Shown: piece by piece, positions 27,237-40,400 of the stretch
Layout of the letters: every line of letters begins with the position of its first letter
Numbering within the stretch: the stretch's first letter is position 1
Source: Temnopleurus reevesii
Taxonomy: Eukaryota > Echinodermata > Echinoidea > Temnopleuroida > Temnopleuridae
Direction of reading: 5' to 3'
NCBI GenBank assembly: GCA_036244855.1
Contig: BQKZ01000419.1
Coordinates: 50,217-114,216 of the forward strand
DNA: 64,000 bases
Notes under the pieces: generated by a model
Database searches by the model: none
Told to the model about the DNA's origin: nothing
The model's input: only the letters and a program-made list of their open reading frames with translations
Translations under genes and position numbers: made by a program

Positions 27237-27781
27237 AATATGTCTTACTCATGGGTGCTATATTTACTTTGGGTGATATAAAATTGAATGTTTATCCCCA
27301 GATGATGGGTGTATATATTATTTTGTATTTTTTATAATTTTTTTAAAATGTGATTTAGACATTCTTCTGTTTTTTTTATTTTATAAGACCTTCCCCATGT
27401 CCAAACAGGCTACATATACAAGTATGACATTACAAAGTCATACATTTGAAGATGACTGAGGAGCTAACCTATGATACCATTTTCCTTTTACCAAACTGAA
27501 TCTTGAATAAGGAACAAATACCACAAGGCCAGAAATTAATTCTGTTGACAAGTTTTCCTACAAATTGACATTCATAACAACTAGCCACTAAACCCAAAGT
27601 GACTGCTTTGGGGGAATATGAAGACTGATTTTTCATAATAAAACATTATTTTTAGGATGAGTGGCTGGGGGAATTCTTAGATACTTGATTCAAGTGTGGC
27701 CTATACAACCACTGAATTCTAATATGCCAATGCAAAACAACATGTGGTTAATAAAAACCTGACATCTGCCATGTCAAAGAT

Positions 27782-27842
27782 TTTTTTTTTATCATCTATT
27801 GAAGTTTTTTTTTTTTTAATCTCACTAGATTAAAAAAAAATT
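27782..27842. repeat. T/A homopolymer-rich stretch
   Basis: Runs of 9 or more T, then a stretch ending in AAAAAAAAA and TTTTT, including the short inverted element TTTAATC..GATTAAA. Low complexity only. Confidence 0.6.
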
Positions 27843-28908
27843 TTTACCTTGTATCTCTATCTTTCTTTCCCTCTTGTATTTCTTTTGCCATTTCAAGAAT
27901 GAATGATGTATTTTAAGTGATATATTTTAGGTGTATATTATTTTTTATAAAGAAAGTTGATTATTGCTTTTAATAAATAAATTCCTATGCAAACTATATA
28001 TTTTTAACAAAAGTAAAGGATAGGAAAAGGTTTGTTGTTCATGAAAGTGAAATATACTGGACATTTTTCAAATTTTGGGGGAAAAATGATTGAAGTCAGA
28101 CAATGGACTGCCAAATTTTATTCTACCTTTTCAAGATTCAAATTATTGCACAAAATTCAGTGGATTTAACCATTTGTTGAAAACATTTCAAAGATAAAAA
28201 ATTATATTTTTTATAAACATTTTTTTCTTCATGTATTATTAAATACGCAATGTGTTACACAGGAAACAAGGTAATAGGAATGGCTAAAACGTCTCACTTT
28301 GCTTCCAAAAATGGGCAGCCTTCTTCTTGCTCGCTAATCAAGTCCACTTCCCTTTTATCACACTTCCTGCAAAAATGTTACATAATAGTTTGTTGAATAA
28401 ACAATATGCAAAAATGCTAATACATTATGGACACCCTGGCAGTCTGGGTTATTGTTTGGTCAGATATGGGAGAAGAAACACATTGGTTGTTTTTCCTGGT
28501 TGAGGAAATAAAATTGCTTTTATCAGAGCTGTAATTACTGGTTGGATAGCAGCTTGTTCGTTCACTCTGAGGTGTTAATGAAAATGGTTGATGAATGCTG
28601 ATTTTCATATTGCGTCCAGTAATTAATGTTTATTATCGTTACTTGTTAAGTCTCCATATTTCATCCTGACTTTCATTATCGTCCTTCTAATCAACACAGT
28701 GGTGATAATGAGGGCTGCATTATGTTTTCATATTCTTCTATTATTTTAGTATTTAGGAGGAACAAAAGGAAATGATAATGAGAATTTCCATCAATAGCAT
28801 TCAATAATTCATTCATTATTTTCTTAATTATCACCTACTAGAGGATGAATATTGTGAAAATGTGTCATTTAAACCTGAATATGCCATAGGTGGTCGGAAA
28901 CATACCAC

Positions 28909-29121
28909 ATAATAATAATAATGATAATTGAATTTATATAGCGCTTTTTCCAGAGGATACAAAGCGCTGCTTAAAAAGACATATAAAAAAAAATAGCTAC
29001 ATTACGAATTATAAAGATGGGTTTTGAGGTGTTTCTTGAAAAGGCTGAGTGATTTGGTATTACGGAGAGATGCGGGGAGACTATTCCAGAGTCGTGGGGC
29101 CAAGGACTGAAAAGAGTTGAA
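28909..29121 (-). mobile_element. 3' end of a CR1/L2-like non-LTR retrotransposon (LINE), truncated
   Basis: Read on the minus strand, this is the last 39 codons of a LINE reverse-transcriptase polyprotein and its stop (29002-29121). About 75 bases of 3' UTR follow, containing two GCGCT words (AAGCAGCGCTTTG and AAAAAGCGCTATATAAATT), and then an ATT-type microsatellite tail (complement of AATAATAATAATGATAAT at 28910-28928). The peptide contains APRLWNSLP and SLFKKHLKTHL, which typify the extreme C terminus of CR1/L2/Rex-type LINE proteins. The frame is still open. The element is cut off at its 5' side at 29121, next to an ambiguous base (N) at 29122. 5' truncation is normal for dead LINE copies. 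Confidence 0.8.
29002..29121 (-). pseudogene. LINE polyprotein C-terminal remnant
   Basis: Forty in-frame codons including the TAA stop, without frameshift, ending in the LINE C-terminal signature APRLWNSLPASL...LFKKHLKTHL. All catalytic domains (endonuclease, reverse transcriptase core) are missing, so the copy cannot be functional. Confidence 0.78.
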
Positions 29122-29122
29122 N
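29122..29122. other. ambiguous base (N)
   Basis: The only N in the window. It falls exactly at the edge of the recognisable LINE fragment, so it may mark an unresolved base or a joined assembly gap where repeat sequence was lost. Confidence 0.95.
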
Positions 29123-29739
29123 ATGAATTTTAATGTATAATTTTGATACATAATAACTGAATAAAAAATAAATAAATCATTCTTATCTGACAGTAAAATA
29201 GTACAAATCGAGTTTCTGTTTCATATAGATATGCAATGATTGGAGCAGACTTTTGAAAACTTGGAGAAAATTGGTGAAAAAGTAATTTCATTTTGATGAA
29301 GTCAAATTTGATGAAGTGGAGACATTGCACCAAAATGACACATTTCTCTGAAGTAGATAAAAATCCTATCATTGTATTTGAATTGGCAATGTCTTTGAAA
29401 ATATTGAAGTTCTCTCTTTAGTTGGAAACCTGTTGCACTTTTCTCCCAACGATGATGAGTCTTCATATTGAGATTCGTCATTTGATGCTTGGTCTCATCT
29501 CAAACCATTTCTCCATATCATCCGCTATATCATCGCCCTGAATATATGAGTGGAGGAGAGATGAAAAATAAAGACCTTTTGATGAATTGATAAAATATTG
29601 GTCTGGTGGTGGGAATATCCAGCGAGGAGAAAATTGGGATGAAGTTTTTATATTTTCCATTGCGAAAGCCGGCCGAAGCGAGAGCAAGGGTGATTCATAG
29701 CTCTGCTCAGGAGCATCAAGAGGAATGAATTTTATTGCA

Positions 29740-29995
29740 AAAAAATTGACGAGATTCCCTGAGGAGACTCCGCCGTAATTGGCGCATCATCGGTGCAGTC
29801 TAATCTCGCTCCGACACGTTGGGCGGACAGCTAACGCGGCCGAGTATTGGATTTGTTTCTTGGCGTGTGGCTCTAAACGGAGATAAATATTTGCGGCGCT
29901 GTTATAATAGGGATATTACAAAGGCGGTCTGACCGACAGACCGGGGTAGGAGAGCCAGCGAAGAGCGATGAACTTGCCGGCGTGGATTGTGGTTG
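29740..29995. promoter_or_regulatory. candidate intronic regulatory island with hairpin
   Basis: Clearly richer in G, C and CpG than its flanks, with no open frame of note. It contains GTAATTGGCGC near 29775, CTAATCTCG (TAATC core), and a perfect 7-bp stem CGGTCTG-ACCGA-CAGACCG at 29925-29943. It could be an enhancer or an unannotated non-coding exon. Confidence 0.25.
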
Positions 29996-32399
29996 AGAGG
30001 GAGGCTTGGTTATATTGTTCTTTTCTCATTATGTCTGGGTATTACCTTCTTGCCTCTAGCTGCAATACAACAAATCATTTTAAGATCACTGCACCAGTTT
30101 CTATTCTTATTTAACAATATATAAATAAACAGAGAATCTAGGATAATATACCCAAAGTTATTAACAAAACTAGGATAATAGAATTGTGTCAAATTGTTTA
30201 GCGGTCAGCCCAATAATGTTGCAATTGAGTAAGCAATTCAATGTATTTGTGTTTGTATCTACAAGCACTAACTGTTCAATTTGTACTTATAAATATTTGA
30301 TTTGCACAAACTAGTTAGTATTTCATCAAATCAAATTTAGCCTGATTTTTTTAAGTATAGGATCCTTGAGATATTTAGACATCCAATTCTCAAGTGTTTT
30401 TTATTATTGGGTCCATAATGATGTTGATTTGATTTGCTGTAGTGTTAAGGCTTTAATAACATTTCTCTACTTGTTTTTGAGCAAAGTTAGTTGTAAAATA
30501 CAATTATTTATTTCATTTCATGAATTTATTTATTTATTTATTTAGATGAAGAGAAGGAAAGAATTAGTCCAAAGGCTAACGCTTGAAACTGATTAAGAAG
30601 GTTTTGACTCATCAAATTAAAATAAAGATTGAAACAAATCAAGACCATTTTCTGTGCGGATAGTTTATCATATCCAATGATGAAAATGCTTGCTGTTATG
30701 AAATAGTGTGGAAGATTTTGCAGATGCAATATTCATCACAAATATCAGGAAGTGATCTGAAAAGTGAAGGTTAAAATATCACAAATGAGGGTGGGAAACA
30801 ATTAGTATTCCATAATCTGATTGATATTATAACTGGCAAAGTATTCAAGTTATCTTTACTTGACACGTTTTAATTACTTCCGTGGTGTATTGATATTTTG
30901 GGGTTTATTTTTATTGATTATAGTGCAATTGTTGTACACTAAAATATTGGACATCACCATGTAAAGCGAAATGTAAAGTAAACATGACTTAAAGAACAAT
31001 CCAAAAATATGAAACTTATTTGCAATCTTTACAGTCAAAATGTCAAAATGAAGTTGATTTCTGTTGAGTCAGATTAGTTGTTTTTCAGGGATGGTTAGCT
31101 TATTTTGTCATATTATCATTTATCCAATATCTCAGTTTCAAAGCTTTGATTGTATAATGAAACTCAGGAGTTGTCAATTTCCTAATCAAGATAGGAATTC
31201 ATTGCCAAATTGCAAATTAATTTCACAAATTTAGGTTCCCTCCCCAGTTTCACTGGCTCATTTCCTGTTTGAATTCATGTGATAGAAGTTTGGTCATTTG
31301 GGACCATTATTTTCTTGAGTTCTTGCCACCATATATTGGGACACCTGTATGTCAATATTTTGAAGAGAGTTTTATCGTATTTTGACTACCATTTAATAAA
31401 TGTTATTTGTAATTGTATGTGATAATCAGGAAAGGATTATCCTCCAAAGAAATTTCATTTTTGGAATGTATTTCCTTAGATACAGTGAGTAGTACAAAAT
31501 AGAAGAAATGAGGAAGTATTCTTGGATTTCACAAAAAAGAATTGACCACTTTTCATTTCAACAACAGAAGGAAAACTTGCACCTTTCTGACTGTGTTCCT
31601 GGTATCAACGTTTTCATAATGTCCTATTTTAAAGATAATTCCCATCACCCAGCCAATGATTTGAAGGATCTTCATTTATTGTATGCAGACATCTACCAAG
31701 AGAGGGCAGCATTGCCTTTTACTGCCCAGAGCCTGTGTCTTCCCCAGCTGATCTGCCCTTGTTGTGTGATCTATATTGGGTCAATCCGGTCTTAGCCATG
31801 GATGGTTGGCTGGTGGGGAGGGGAAGTTTTCTCAAATAGGGTGTTGAACCTTTGGATGATCATTAGATTGAGCAAGGATAATGCCTCACTCACATCCCTC
31901 AGTCAGACAGTTCAGTGATTTCACAGTCAATCTGATTTTGAAATGATTTTCCTGAGGGATTATTTGGTCTGTCAGGTCATATCAGTGGTTTTATAGCATT
32001 AGACCATCCTCTAAATTAACGGGGCAAATGCTGCAAAGTATTTTCAGATACATGCAATCACCGTATCTCTCTTTCTCTATTTTACTCTCTCTATTTTCCT
32101 TATCTTCCTCTATTACTCTCTTTTCAGTTTTTTCATCATCTTCGTCGTCGATGACTTCTATTTTTTGTCATCAAATTGGGACCCCCTCCGTTGACTAGCA
32201 TCAGTTAGGGTCTGTTCAGTTTTGTCTTTCATCTGTTTTCATTTCTGCACGGTGAGGATAGAAGAGTGATGTTTTAAATTCAGTTTGAAGTTTGTGATAG
32301 GTCCCCTCCAGAGAGAGGTATTATGATTTATGAACGATATCTAGTTTTTTATGTATTTTCCCCCGCCGTCGTCTCCCTACCTCTCATGTAACTTTACTA

Positions 32400-32780
32400 C
32401 ACAGGATCGCCTGAAGACTGGGGCAGGGAGCGTAAGTGGACAATTTTGAAAATTTGCGCAGAATAAGCGAAATGCCACTCGTGGGAAATCAGTGCCTGAT
32501 TAGCTGTAAATCGTTGGGAGAGCTTGCGCGATGACGAAGTTAAGAAGCAAAGAAGATGGGCAGAATATATATAAAGCTGGAGTAGAAGGAAATATGGTTT
32601 GCCACAAATTTTGCCTGATTATCATAGCGAGGTTCTTCTTTCCCTCATGTAGGGTTGAGTTTCTGATTTATGGAGGGGGAGTAGTTTTGACAACGAAATG
32701 ATGCATACACGAATCATGTCCTCGTCCGTCAGAGACGGCGATCGCCACGGTAACCACACACCTTACGTGTGTCTGTATAT
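32400..32780. promoter_or_regulatory. candidate enhancer or alternative promoter
   Basis: A GC-richer island containing CGTGGGAAA at 32480-32488, an exact CSL/Su(H) (Notch effector) consensus, and a strong TATA-like ATATATATAAAG near 32564-32575 in otherwise mixed sequence. Further on are the GC-rich words GAGACGGCGATCGCC and CGGTAACC. A TATA element inside a 53 kb first intron could mark an alternative first exon, but no transcript evidence is available here. Confidence 0.25.
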
Positions 32781-33078
32781 CATTATATCACTCGCTGTAT
32801 CATAGGTACATTCCCTTGAGAGCTGGATTATACACCACCTGTGATTTATTAAAAAATAGCGAGATTACTGATGTATTGGATTAGAACTTGCTATATTCAG
32901 TGAAGGCAGTAAATTATCTCGGCCTTTTATTCTCCACAATGTTCCCACTTCGCTGAGTGATGCAGGTAGCTTGATTCACTCAATCGATGATGGTAAAATA
33001 TTAAGAGGTGTTTTCGTAAAGGTAACGAGCTCACGTTTGATTGAAAACGATGATGGGGTGTTATCGTAAGGAATAAAA

Positions 33079-33094
33079 TTTGTTTATAAACAAA
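33079..33094. promoter_or_regulatory. palindromic forkhead-type site
   Basis: TTTGTTTATAAACAAA is a perfect 16-bp palindrome made of two head-to-head FOX cores (TGTTTA / TAAACA). Sequence fact certain; function inferred. Confidence 0.3.
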
Positions 33095-33479
33095 ATTTGA
33101 TGAAAGACTCCTAGTTATGTAACTGCTTATTTTAGATCAAGGAAGACATGTTTTATGACAGGTAGGTTATCTCAACCAAAATGAAAGATATTGGTTTGGG
33201 ACCCTCGGCAGGTTGTATGAAGAACAATATTTTGTACAATGAGAGGGCGATCGTTGGGGGAATATTTATGGAAGAGAAGTGAGTCTGCAAATCGAAACCG
33301 ACGATGAAGTTGTTGTTTCGTTGACTGGTACATATCGGTTTTGGAGCCTGGTGTGGAACGAAAGTGGTTGGGTAGGAAGGAGAAAGAGTGCTGGGAATAT
33401 TGAATTATAACTCCGCGACTAGGATCTAAAAGGAGAAGGGGAAAGAGATGGTGTAACGGGAGGGTTGTCATATATATTG

Positions 33480-34425
33480 AACCGTTCCAGTTTATTGAAC
33501 AGACGTCCGTCATTTTCTCCCCGTCCGTCTTCTCTTACGTGAAGACAAAAATCTCCAATTCAAGAAGGGTCTGTTTTTTATTTTTCCTCCCCTCTCGGTG
33601 GCTGATTGACACGAGATCCAATCTCGTCCAAGAGGGCAGTTCATGCTTTCTTCATCTGACACCGAATACACTTCTCCCCTCTGTGTTCCCCGATTGATGC
33701 GGAACACCGCTTTTCCAACTTCGCCATTATTTCCTTCTCTCTCTCTCCCATGCATCGCAAGAACTTTCTCTTCTTACCCCCATCTCTCTTTTCTTTAGAT
33801 GATAAGATACCTATACATGAATTCATGTCAAAGTCTTGCTACCCGCATCTGTTTTTTCCTCCCTCTGCACTCCTCGCCGAGCGCCGTCTCTCTTTCCCCC
33901 TCAACTCGTCCTCTCCACGGAGCACAGATTTCTTTACGGTGCTCCCCGCTCAATTATTCATTCGGAAGCAACTGGAGATGACGGCTTGGACACTGTTACA
34001 CCGAACCTCTTTTCCCATGCCATTAAATTTTTATCTCGTCTTCGATTCTCACCGGTTCTCCTTTTTTCATCGGCAATGCGCTTGGTACGTTGACACATTT
34101 TCTGCCCTGCCAAAGTGGCTCGTTTGGTTTCATCCAAGAAAAACAGTTATTCTAGGCACGGATTGTAACAACACTTGTTGCTCTTTCATTCAAGTCAAGA
34201 GCGGCTCTCATAAATACGCAATGACGGCCATGTCACAATATTTGTCATATATATTCGGTCCCGCTTGGGCTTGGGTGTCGAGGGAGATGCCATATGTGCA
34301 CTCCTCCATCCTTCTGTCATTTCATCCCAAAATATTCATAATATTGAGGAAATCAAAGCGATTGCTAAGTATCAGATATTCAAACAAAATTCTTACTCAT
34401 CACCTAATATTTGTTTTGTGAATCT
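33480..34425. other. pyrimidine-rich segment with overlapping open frames, coding doubtful
   Basis: The + strand is rich in C and T (CTCTCTTTCCCCC-type runs), which removes stop codons. This leaves a 223-codon frame at 33750-34421 (+) and 81- to 113-codon frames on the minus strand between 33172 and 33755. The predicted proteins contain no domain or motif I recognise and no repeated or family-like pattern. The segment is most likely an intronic pyrimidine tract, possibly regulatory. A retained exon is possible but unsupported. Confidence 0.35.
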
Positions 34426-37400
34426 CCTTCAACTTTTGTCATTTACAAAATAATTCAAAGAAATGTTGACCATCACTCATTTGGCCTGTTTTTGTTTTAT
34501 TTTCTTTCTCAATTTAATGTAATACTTTTTTCTAGTTTTTCTGCCATCAAGTTAGTTCCTACTTTTTGATATATGATGCAATTGTCCCTCAGGTAGTACC
34601 TCTCATAAAAACAATAAGAAATGCTCTTCAATTTTCTCATTCGACAAAGAGAGAAAGAGAAGATGTTCACCTTTTTACTTTTATTTTTGTTTTGCCATCA
34701 ATCTTTGTAAAAACCAAGCTTGCCCGAGGACCCCAAAGAACGCAGATCATATAATTTGCATGGAAGGACACTAGAAAATCAGAACATTCGAGAGAGACTA
34801 AAGGAGGGCTGTAACCCAACCCCTCACAAATGAAATAATTGCAAGCAATATTGATAAGTTGGCTATTGGACTCGGTGTCATATGTCTCCCCGCTTTTCTA
34901 GTGTAATAAGCGACAAATTCCTTCACTCAATATCGGAGGGTAGGGAGGGGAGGAAAGTCATCGGGGCAGTCTTTGCTGTTCTTTGTGCGTCGATAGATCG
35001 CTCCCAACGAGAGCTCGGGTTGTGAATCGTTTGCTGTTCCACTTCTTTGTGATGCCTACCACTTGAAGGCATCAAACAATTTTCCATCTCTAATTACAGC
35101 CTGCTCCCATGAATTCTTCTTTTTCCTTCTTTTTCTTCATCTCTAAATGTCTCACCTTTTTCTATTTCGTTTTTGATATGTTTCATTGCCTGGTTCCCAT
35201 CGTTTGTTACAATGGCCATCTCATTTTGTCCAGGCTCTTGTCTGAATTTCAAGGGTTTCTTGATTTTACCTCTTTGTGGTTACTTTTGAAGAAAAAGATG
35301 GATCATTTTGTGGATTGTGGCTAGTTTTTGTTGACTAATTCCTTTTTATTATATATCTATTTGGGTCTCATTTTACCACTCATGAAGGTAATAGTTGACA
35401 ATTTGTAACAATATCTTAGAGTGTATCTTGCTTGCAGATATGAAAATCTTAATGACACATGTCAAAGGTCAAATGTGCCATCTCCCCCTTTTCTCTTCCA
35501 CTCTATCATTTTTGTTCCAAAGTGTCATAATTTAATTGTATCTCATACTTTTCATCTCTTACTTTTATATTTCTTTGTTTTTAATCACAAAACCTTGCCT
35601 CAAACTTTACAAGAAAAAATAGAAATCTCTTCTTCACAAGATCTTTTTTTCCTTCTCTCCTGAGCCCCCCCCCCCCCAACCAGTGTCACTCATACCCCCT
35701 GAGGTCCTGTGAGGGTCCCTATTATGAGCTCTTAATACAACAATACCCAAGTTTACATTACCCTTCTCATAGCGTCATTCCATAAAAATCTTATATTCAC
35801 ACTCTTCAATCTGTTTATTTTTCCTCCTCATTTTTCCTTTCTCCATCCACACATTGAGGCATCCATATCCTACGTTTTTAAGTCTCGGAGCTGTAGTTAC
35901 CCTCAACCATCTTTCCCCTCATATCTCCTAACTCGCCAGAATACCGATAAAAGTTTCAAGCTAATCCTTATTGTAGGAGCCAGTGCTTCTTTCGTAACCC
36001 TTGGCGATTAAATGTGAGTTGGGCTTGCAAAATTGCTTGAAAAACAGTATGAAATTTGATTTTGAGATGGTATTGGTTTCCTCCAGACTTTTCTTTGCGC
36101 ACAAAAGATCGACTATTGTCTTGAGTTGCGCTCTGTTTTTGTTGAGGTGTGTATTACTTTGGCTCTTTTTCAACCAGGCTAAAGGTGTCTGGAGAAAAGG
36201 GTTTAAGAAATACTGGGTTCAGGCAATACTCGACGACGATTGTCAACTGCTGTGAAAATATTTATGATTATGGAAATGTCCTTCAAGCTGTTTGACTGTC
36301 AAAAGGTAGTTTTCTCAGATTGTTGCAGAACTGAAAAGAAGAAATTAAAAATAGAGAGCACAATAGTGTATGTCTGTGAGCAATCGGAGTGAAGAGGGGG
36401 AGAAGTAAAGAGAAATAATATAGGTTTATTGAAAGATTTATTATGGGGTTTATCCAAAGATTTATTTTACAGTTTATCCTAATTTGGCTTGAAGACATTA
36501 AAGTGTGCTTAAATTATTCAGTAGAATTTTGACAGTTTCTGTCTTTCCATATTACATTGTATATGCTCTTACATAGTGTTACTTAAATCTTTTGTACAAG
36601 TAGAGGTTGAGAAAATTATATATTTCAATATGAAAGACATTCTCATTAAGAACTTGTTATACACTCAAATGAAGAATATTTTGGGAGCATTTTAATAACT
36701 TTTTGATGAATGAAAAACATGCAAAAAGCGGTTTTATCATCATTTATTTGCTGAAAAACTACTTGTATCATAACATCCATATATTCTTTTACTAGGAAAA
36801 GGGAACATGAATCGATGGTGACAATATGACTAATCTCAATTTTCTTCATGAAATATTCCCACCCACTTCTCTTTTGTTTTCTCTTCTCGTATGATTATGC
36901 AACAGCAGGAAGTGAGGTCATCTGGACCTAAATTCAATGTGTGAATTAAAATTGCTTGAATTCCTTGAAGTATTCAATTAGTATTCTGGCTTTGGTTATG
37001 GCATGTTTATGTCCACTATCTACACTGGTAAATACATATTTCCTGGTAAGCGAACAATTAGTAAGAAATATCCTTTTTTGATGCTTCAAAACAAGCTTTG
37101 GATATTGTACACAAGGCTTTTCTTTGTCATCCATGTATGTCTAACTATCTCATGAATGATAATATGTGTAATTGTTGTACACTCATTTTAAACAGCTTTG
37201 AAGAACACAGAAACTAACAGATGAATTTACCATTAGGAAAGAGAATGAAAAATAAACAATTTTGATGCATTTTGTTGGGGTCATTGACTTCATGGCCGTT
37301 CATGAAAAGCATTGGTTTCTCAGAAAGAAACCCTCTGAAAATAGAATCAACAATTGTATACAATTTCAATGGTCAGCGCACATTTTGCAGTTTAAATGAC

Positions 37401-40400
37401 CACTCTGCATTGACCACCAAAGTTGCTAGTCAAACAGTTATCTCCTTTTGAGTCATCAGCTACACATTGCTATATATCTTTTGCAATTATTGTATTACAG
37501 TGAAAGGGGGCAGATGCGAGCCTTATTCGTCCTCCAATTGATTAAGTCTTGATTGCAATTAGACCGCTGTTAGTCAAGTCATGCAGTCATAACAAGAGAA
37601 TTTTCATGCTGTCAGTTTAGATGTATCAAAAAAAGGTTTTTATTTGACATCGAGATGGGGTGACCCCTCCCCTCAGGCAATGAGGGCGGGGTGTAATAAT
37701 TCCAACTGTTGCAGGGACTGTCATTTTTAATGGTCGATGAGCACATTTGCATAAAAACCAGTCGTTAATGCAATACCGGGAGGGAATGTCCTTTTAGAAG
37801 GCTCTTCATAATTAGCAAATAATTGGCCCCATATCTGATCGAATCTCCTTCTACTTCACATATTTCCTATTCGTCGCTGAAAGGACTTTGGGGGCAGCAT
37901 TGAATTGTAACATAGCTAGTGACCTTCTGCTTCCAACTACGAGATATGTTGTAGATTACCACCATATGTTGTTTCTTGCAGTGTATTTAAAGCACTCTTG
38001 AATTGATTGTTCATATCAGAAGCCCCACTTGATATGAAGTATGTTTTTATGTAATTACACTCAATGAGTACTTCGAGCGAGAAGTGATTATGATGTCCTG
38101 AAGATAGAGATCTTTTCATTAATCAAAAGATTTTAATGACCTAGTGGCAGGCCAAATATTACCGTCCACTGGTCGTATTACATTATATTGTTGATGCTGA
38201 CCATATGTGTACATTCCTGCTTAATTAATAGAACTAATTAACAAGACTGGAAACATCTGTCTCTTCCTCTCTTGGTTTTATATTTATATATATCTTTTCA
38301 GAATATAGGTAATTTTACCTGTCATTAATATGCAGGGAGGGGGTACTTATTTTGTTAAATTGTGTTATTAGGGTGAGAATAGAGGATGTAAATTCAATTT
38401 TGTAATAAAAATAGATGGTCAAACTCTGATAGAAATGACTTGCTGCTTTTACAAGTTATTCATTATTATTTGTAACAAATTGAAATTTTTTTCATTAGAA
38501 TTTGCAATTTCATTTGAAACAATGTATGTAAGCATGTTTAGTACTATTGTAGAAACCACAATTTAAATAAATGTTAAACCCATGTTTCCTTTTCCTTGTG
38601 ATCTATTTCTTAATTACTTGAAGTTGTCCTGTGACTCATTCCTGTGTATTCATTAACTCTGGTAATTAAAGCCCATATTCCCATATTTCTAATCTATTCA
38701 AATTGCCTTCTTTGATTGGCTTGTTTATCAGTTTTATAATCCTCTTTTATGGGGTATAATCCCTCATCCATTTTATAATATCACAAGACTCCACATATTG
38801 TATAGAGCACACACCCATGTAAAGCAGCATACCACAATGTTGACTCTTTGGTCAGTTTCCTGGTATAAGCCAAATACAGATATGAATAGGTTGGAGTGCA
38901 TAATGCATAGTTAATCAAATGGTCAGTATGAATGGTCAGTTTTGAATGGTCAGTTTGCAGGTTTTACTGCCCTTTGTCCTATCTCCATGGTTCTGCCTGT
39001 ATGATTATGAAATGGACCCTATGGTTTGTTGAGTTTGGACAATAGGATGGTTTTTTGGCATATTTCTGTTGTTTAGGGGGTGTGTTTTTAGATTTGGAAG
39101 GGGGTGGTGAATAAAAGGTACTTCGTCATTGTGGGTATTTGTTCATGATTTTGAGAGCTTTGTTATGACATAAGAGAATAAATCTTGACCAGTTGGTTGA
39201 TTTAAGCTGTACTTGATTTTGCTTTAAGTGCACTTGGTCTTGGTACTGTGAACGCAAAGCAGCTTATAAATCTGTGTTTCATAATAGATCTTTTGTAGAG
39301 TATCCCACCATTTTAATTTTATGTTGTTCATTCATGTTTAATATTTATTATTCAATTATGTATTTTATAAGTATATTGTATATTTAAAATGTAATGTGAT
39401 TTTTTTAAAATGGAAAAATAAAGGAATTGAATTGAAAATTGAATTATCTTTTGAAAAGTTCAATCAATGAGATTAAATAATTTCATAGACAAAAAATTTA
39501 TAGATCACCGTAATATATACAATTTTTTTTTCTGACTTCCAATCTATGCAAAGTTTTATGCAATATGCATAATTCTCTTTACATCCATTTTGGTAACAAC
39601 TTTTGTAAATTTGATACCTCAGGACTATTTCAGGTAATTCATATTTATCACTTTCCTTTTCATCAGTAAGCAAAATAGTACTGCAAAAATAGGGTAATAA
39701 AGAAATATATGATTACGATTAGACAAATGAGTTTAAGAAATCGTCCATGAACCATATTTTCTCACAGAATAAATTTGACCTTCCGTTAACTATCAATATC
39801 AAACACATTTTGAAGATTAGTGACTCCAATAACTCATAATCTTTGTTATCTTTACCAATTGATCACACATGACATCAAAAGGAAGTATTGCTATCATATA
39901 CAAAACAGCAGAAGGGAACAATTCATTATTTTGGTCAAAATCAACATTTCCTGAATAGCAGACCGTCTATTTTTAATATACTTTTCTCATCTTGGTGGCT
40001 AAATTGATTGATATTTCTTCTGTTTATGAATCTGATTGTCATATTAATAGACAATGAATTTCAGTTTTGATGAGGAAAACAGGATTTGGTTATGTATGAT
40101 TTCCCCCACATTGCGTGATAATAATTTTTCTCATACCACTACAATCATATGGTATTTTCTGTCATTTCAAAACTTTTTACAATCAATATTTTAAGAAGAA
40201 TGTACTTTTAAGATGATTCTATAGATTTATTATGTTATTTGCTTGGTGATTTCACAAAAATAATTTGTAATGCTTTAAGAATGAATCAATAGTTCTTCAG
40301 CTATAATTCTTATGAGGGCTTTGTCAATATGCAAATAGGTCATCATATGCAATTTAATCATGTGGGTGGATTGATAAGAAATTATACAGCACTTTATGAG

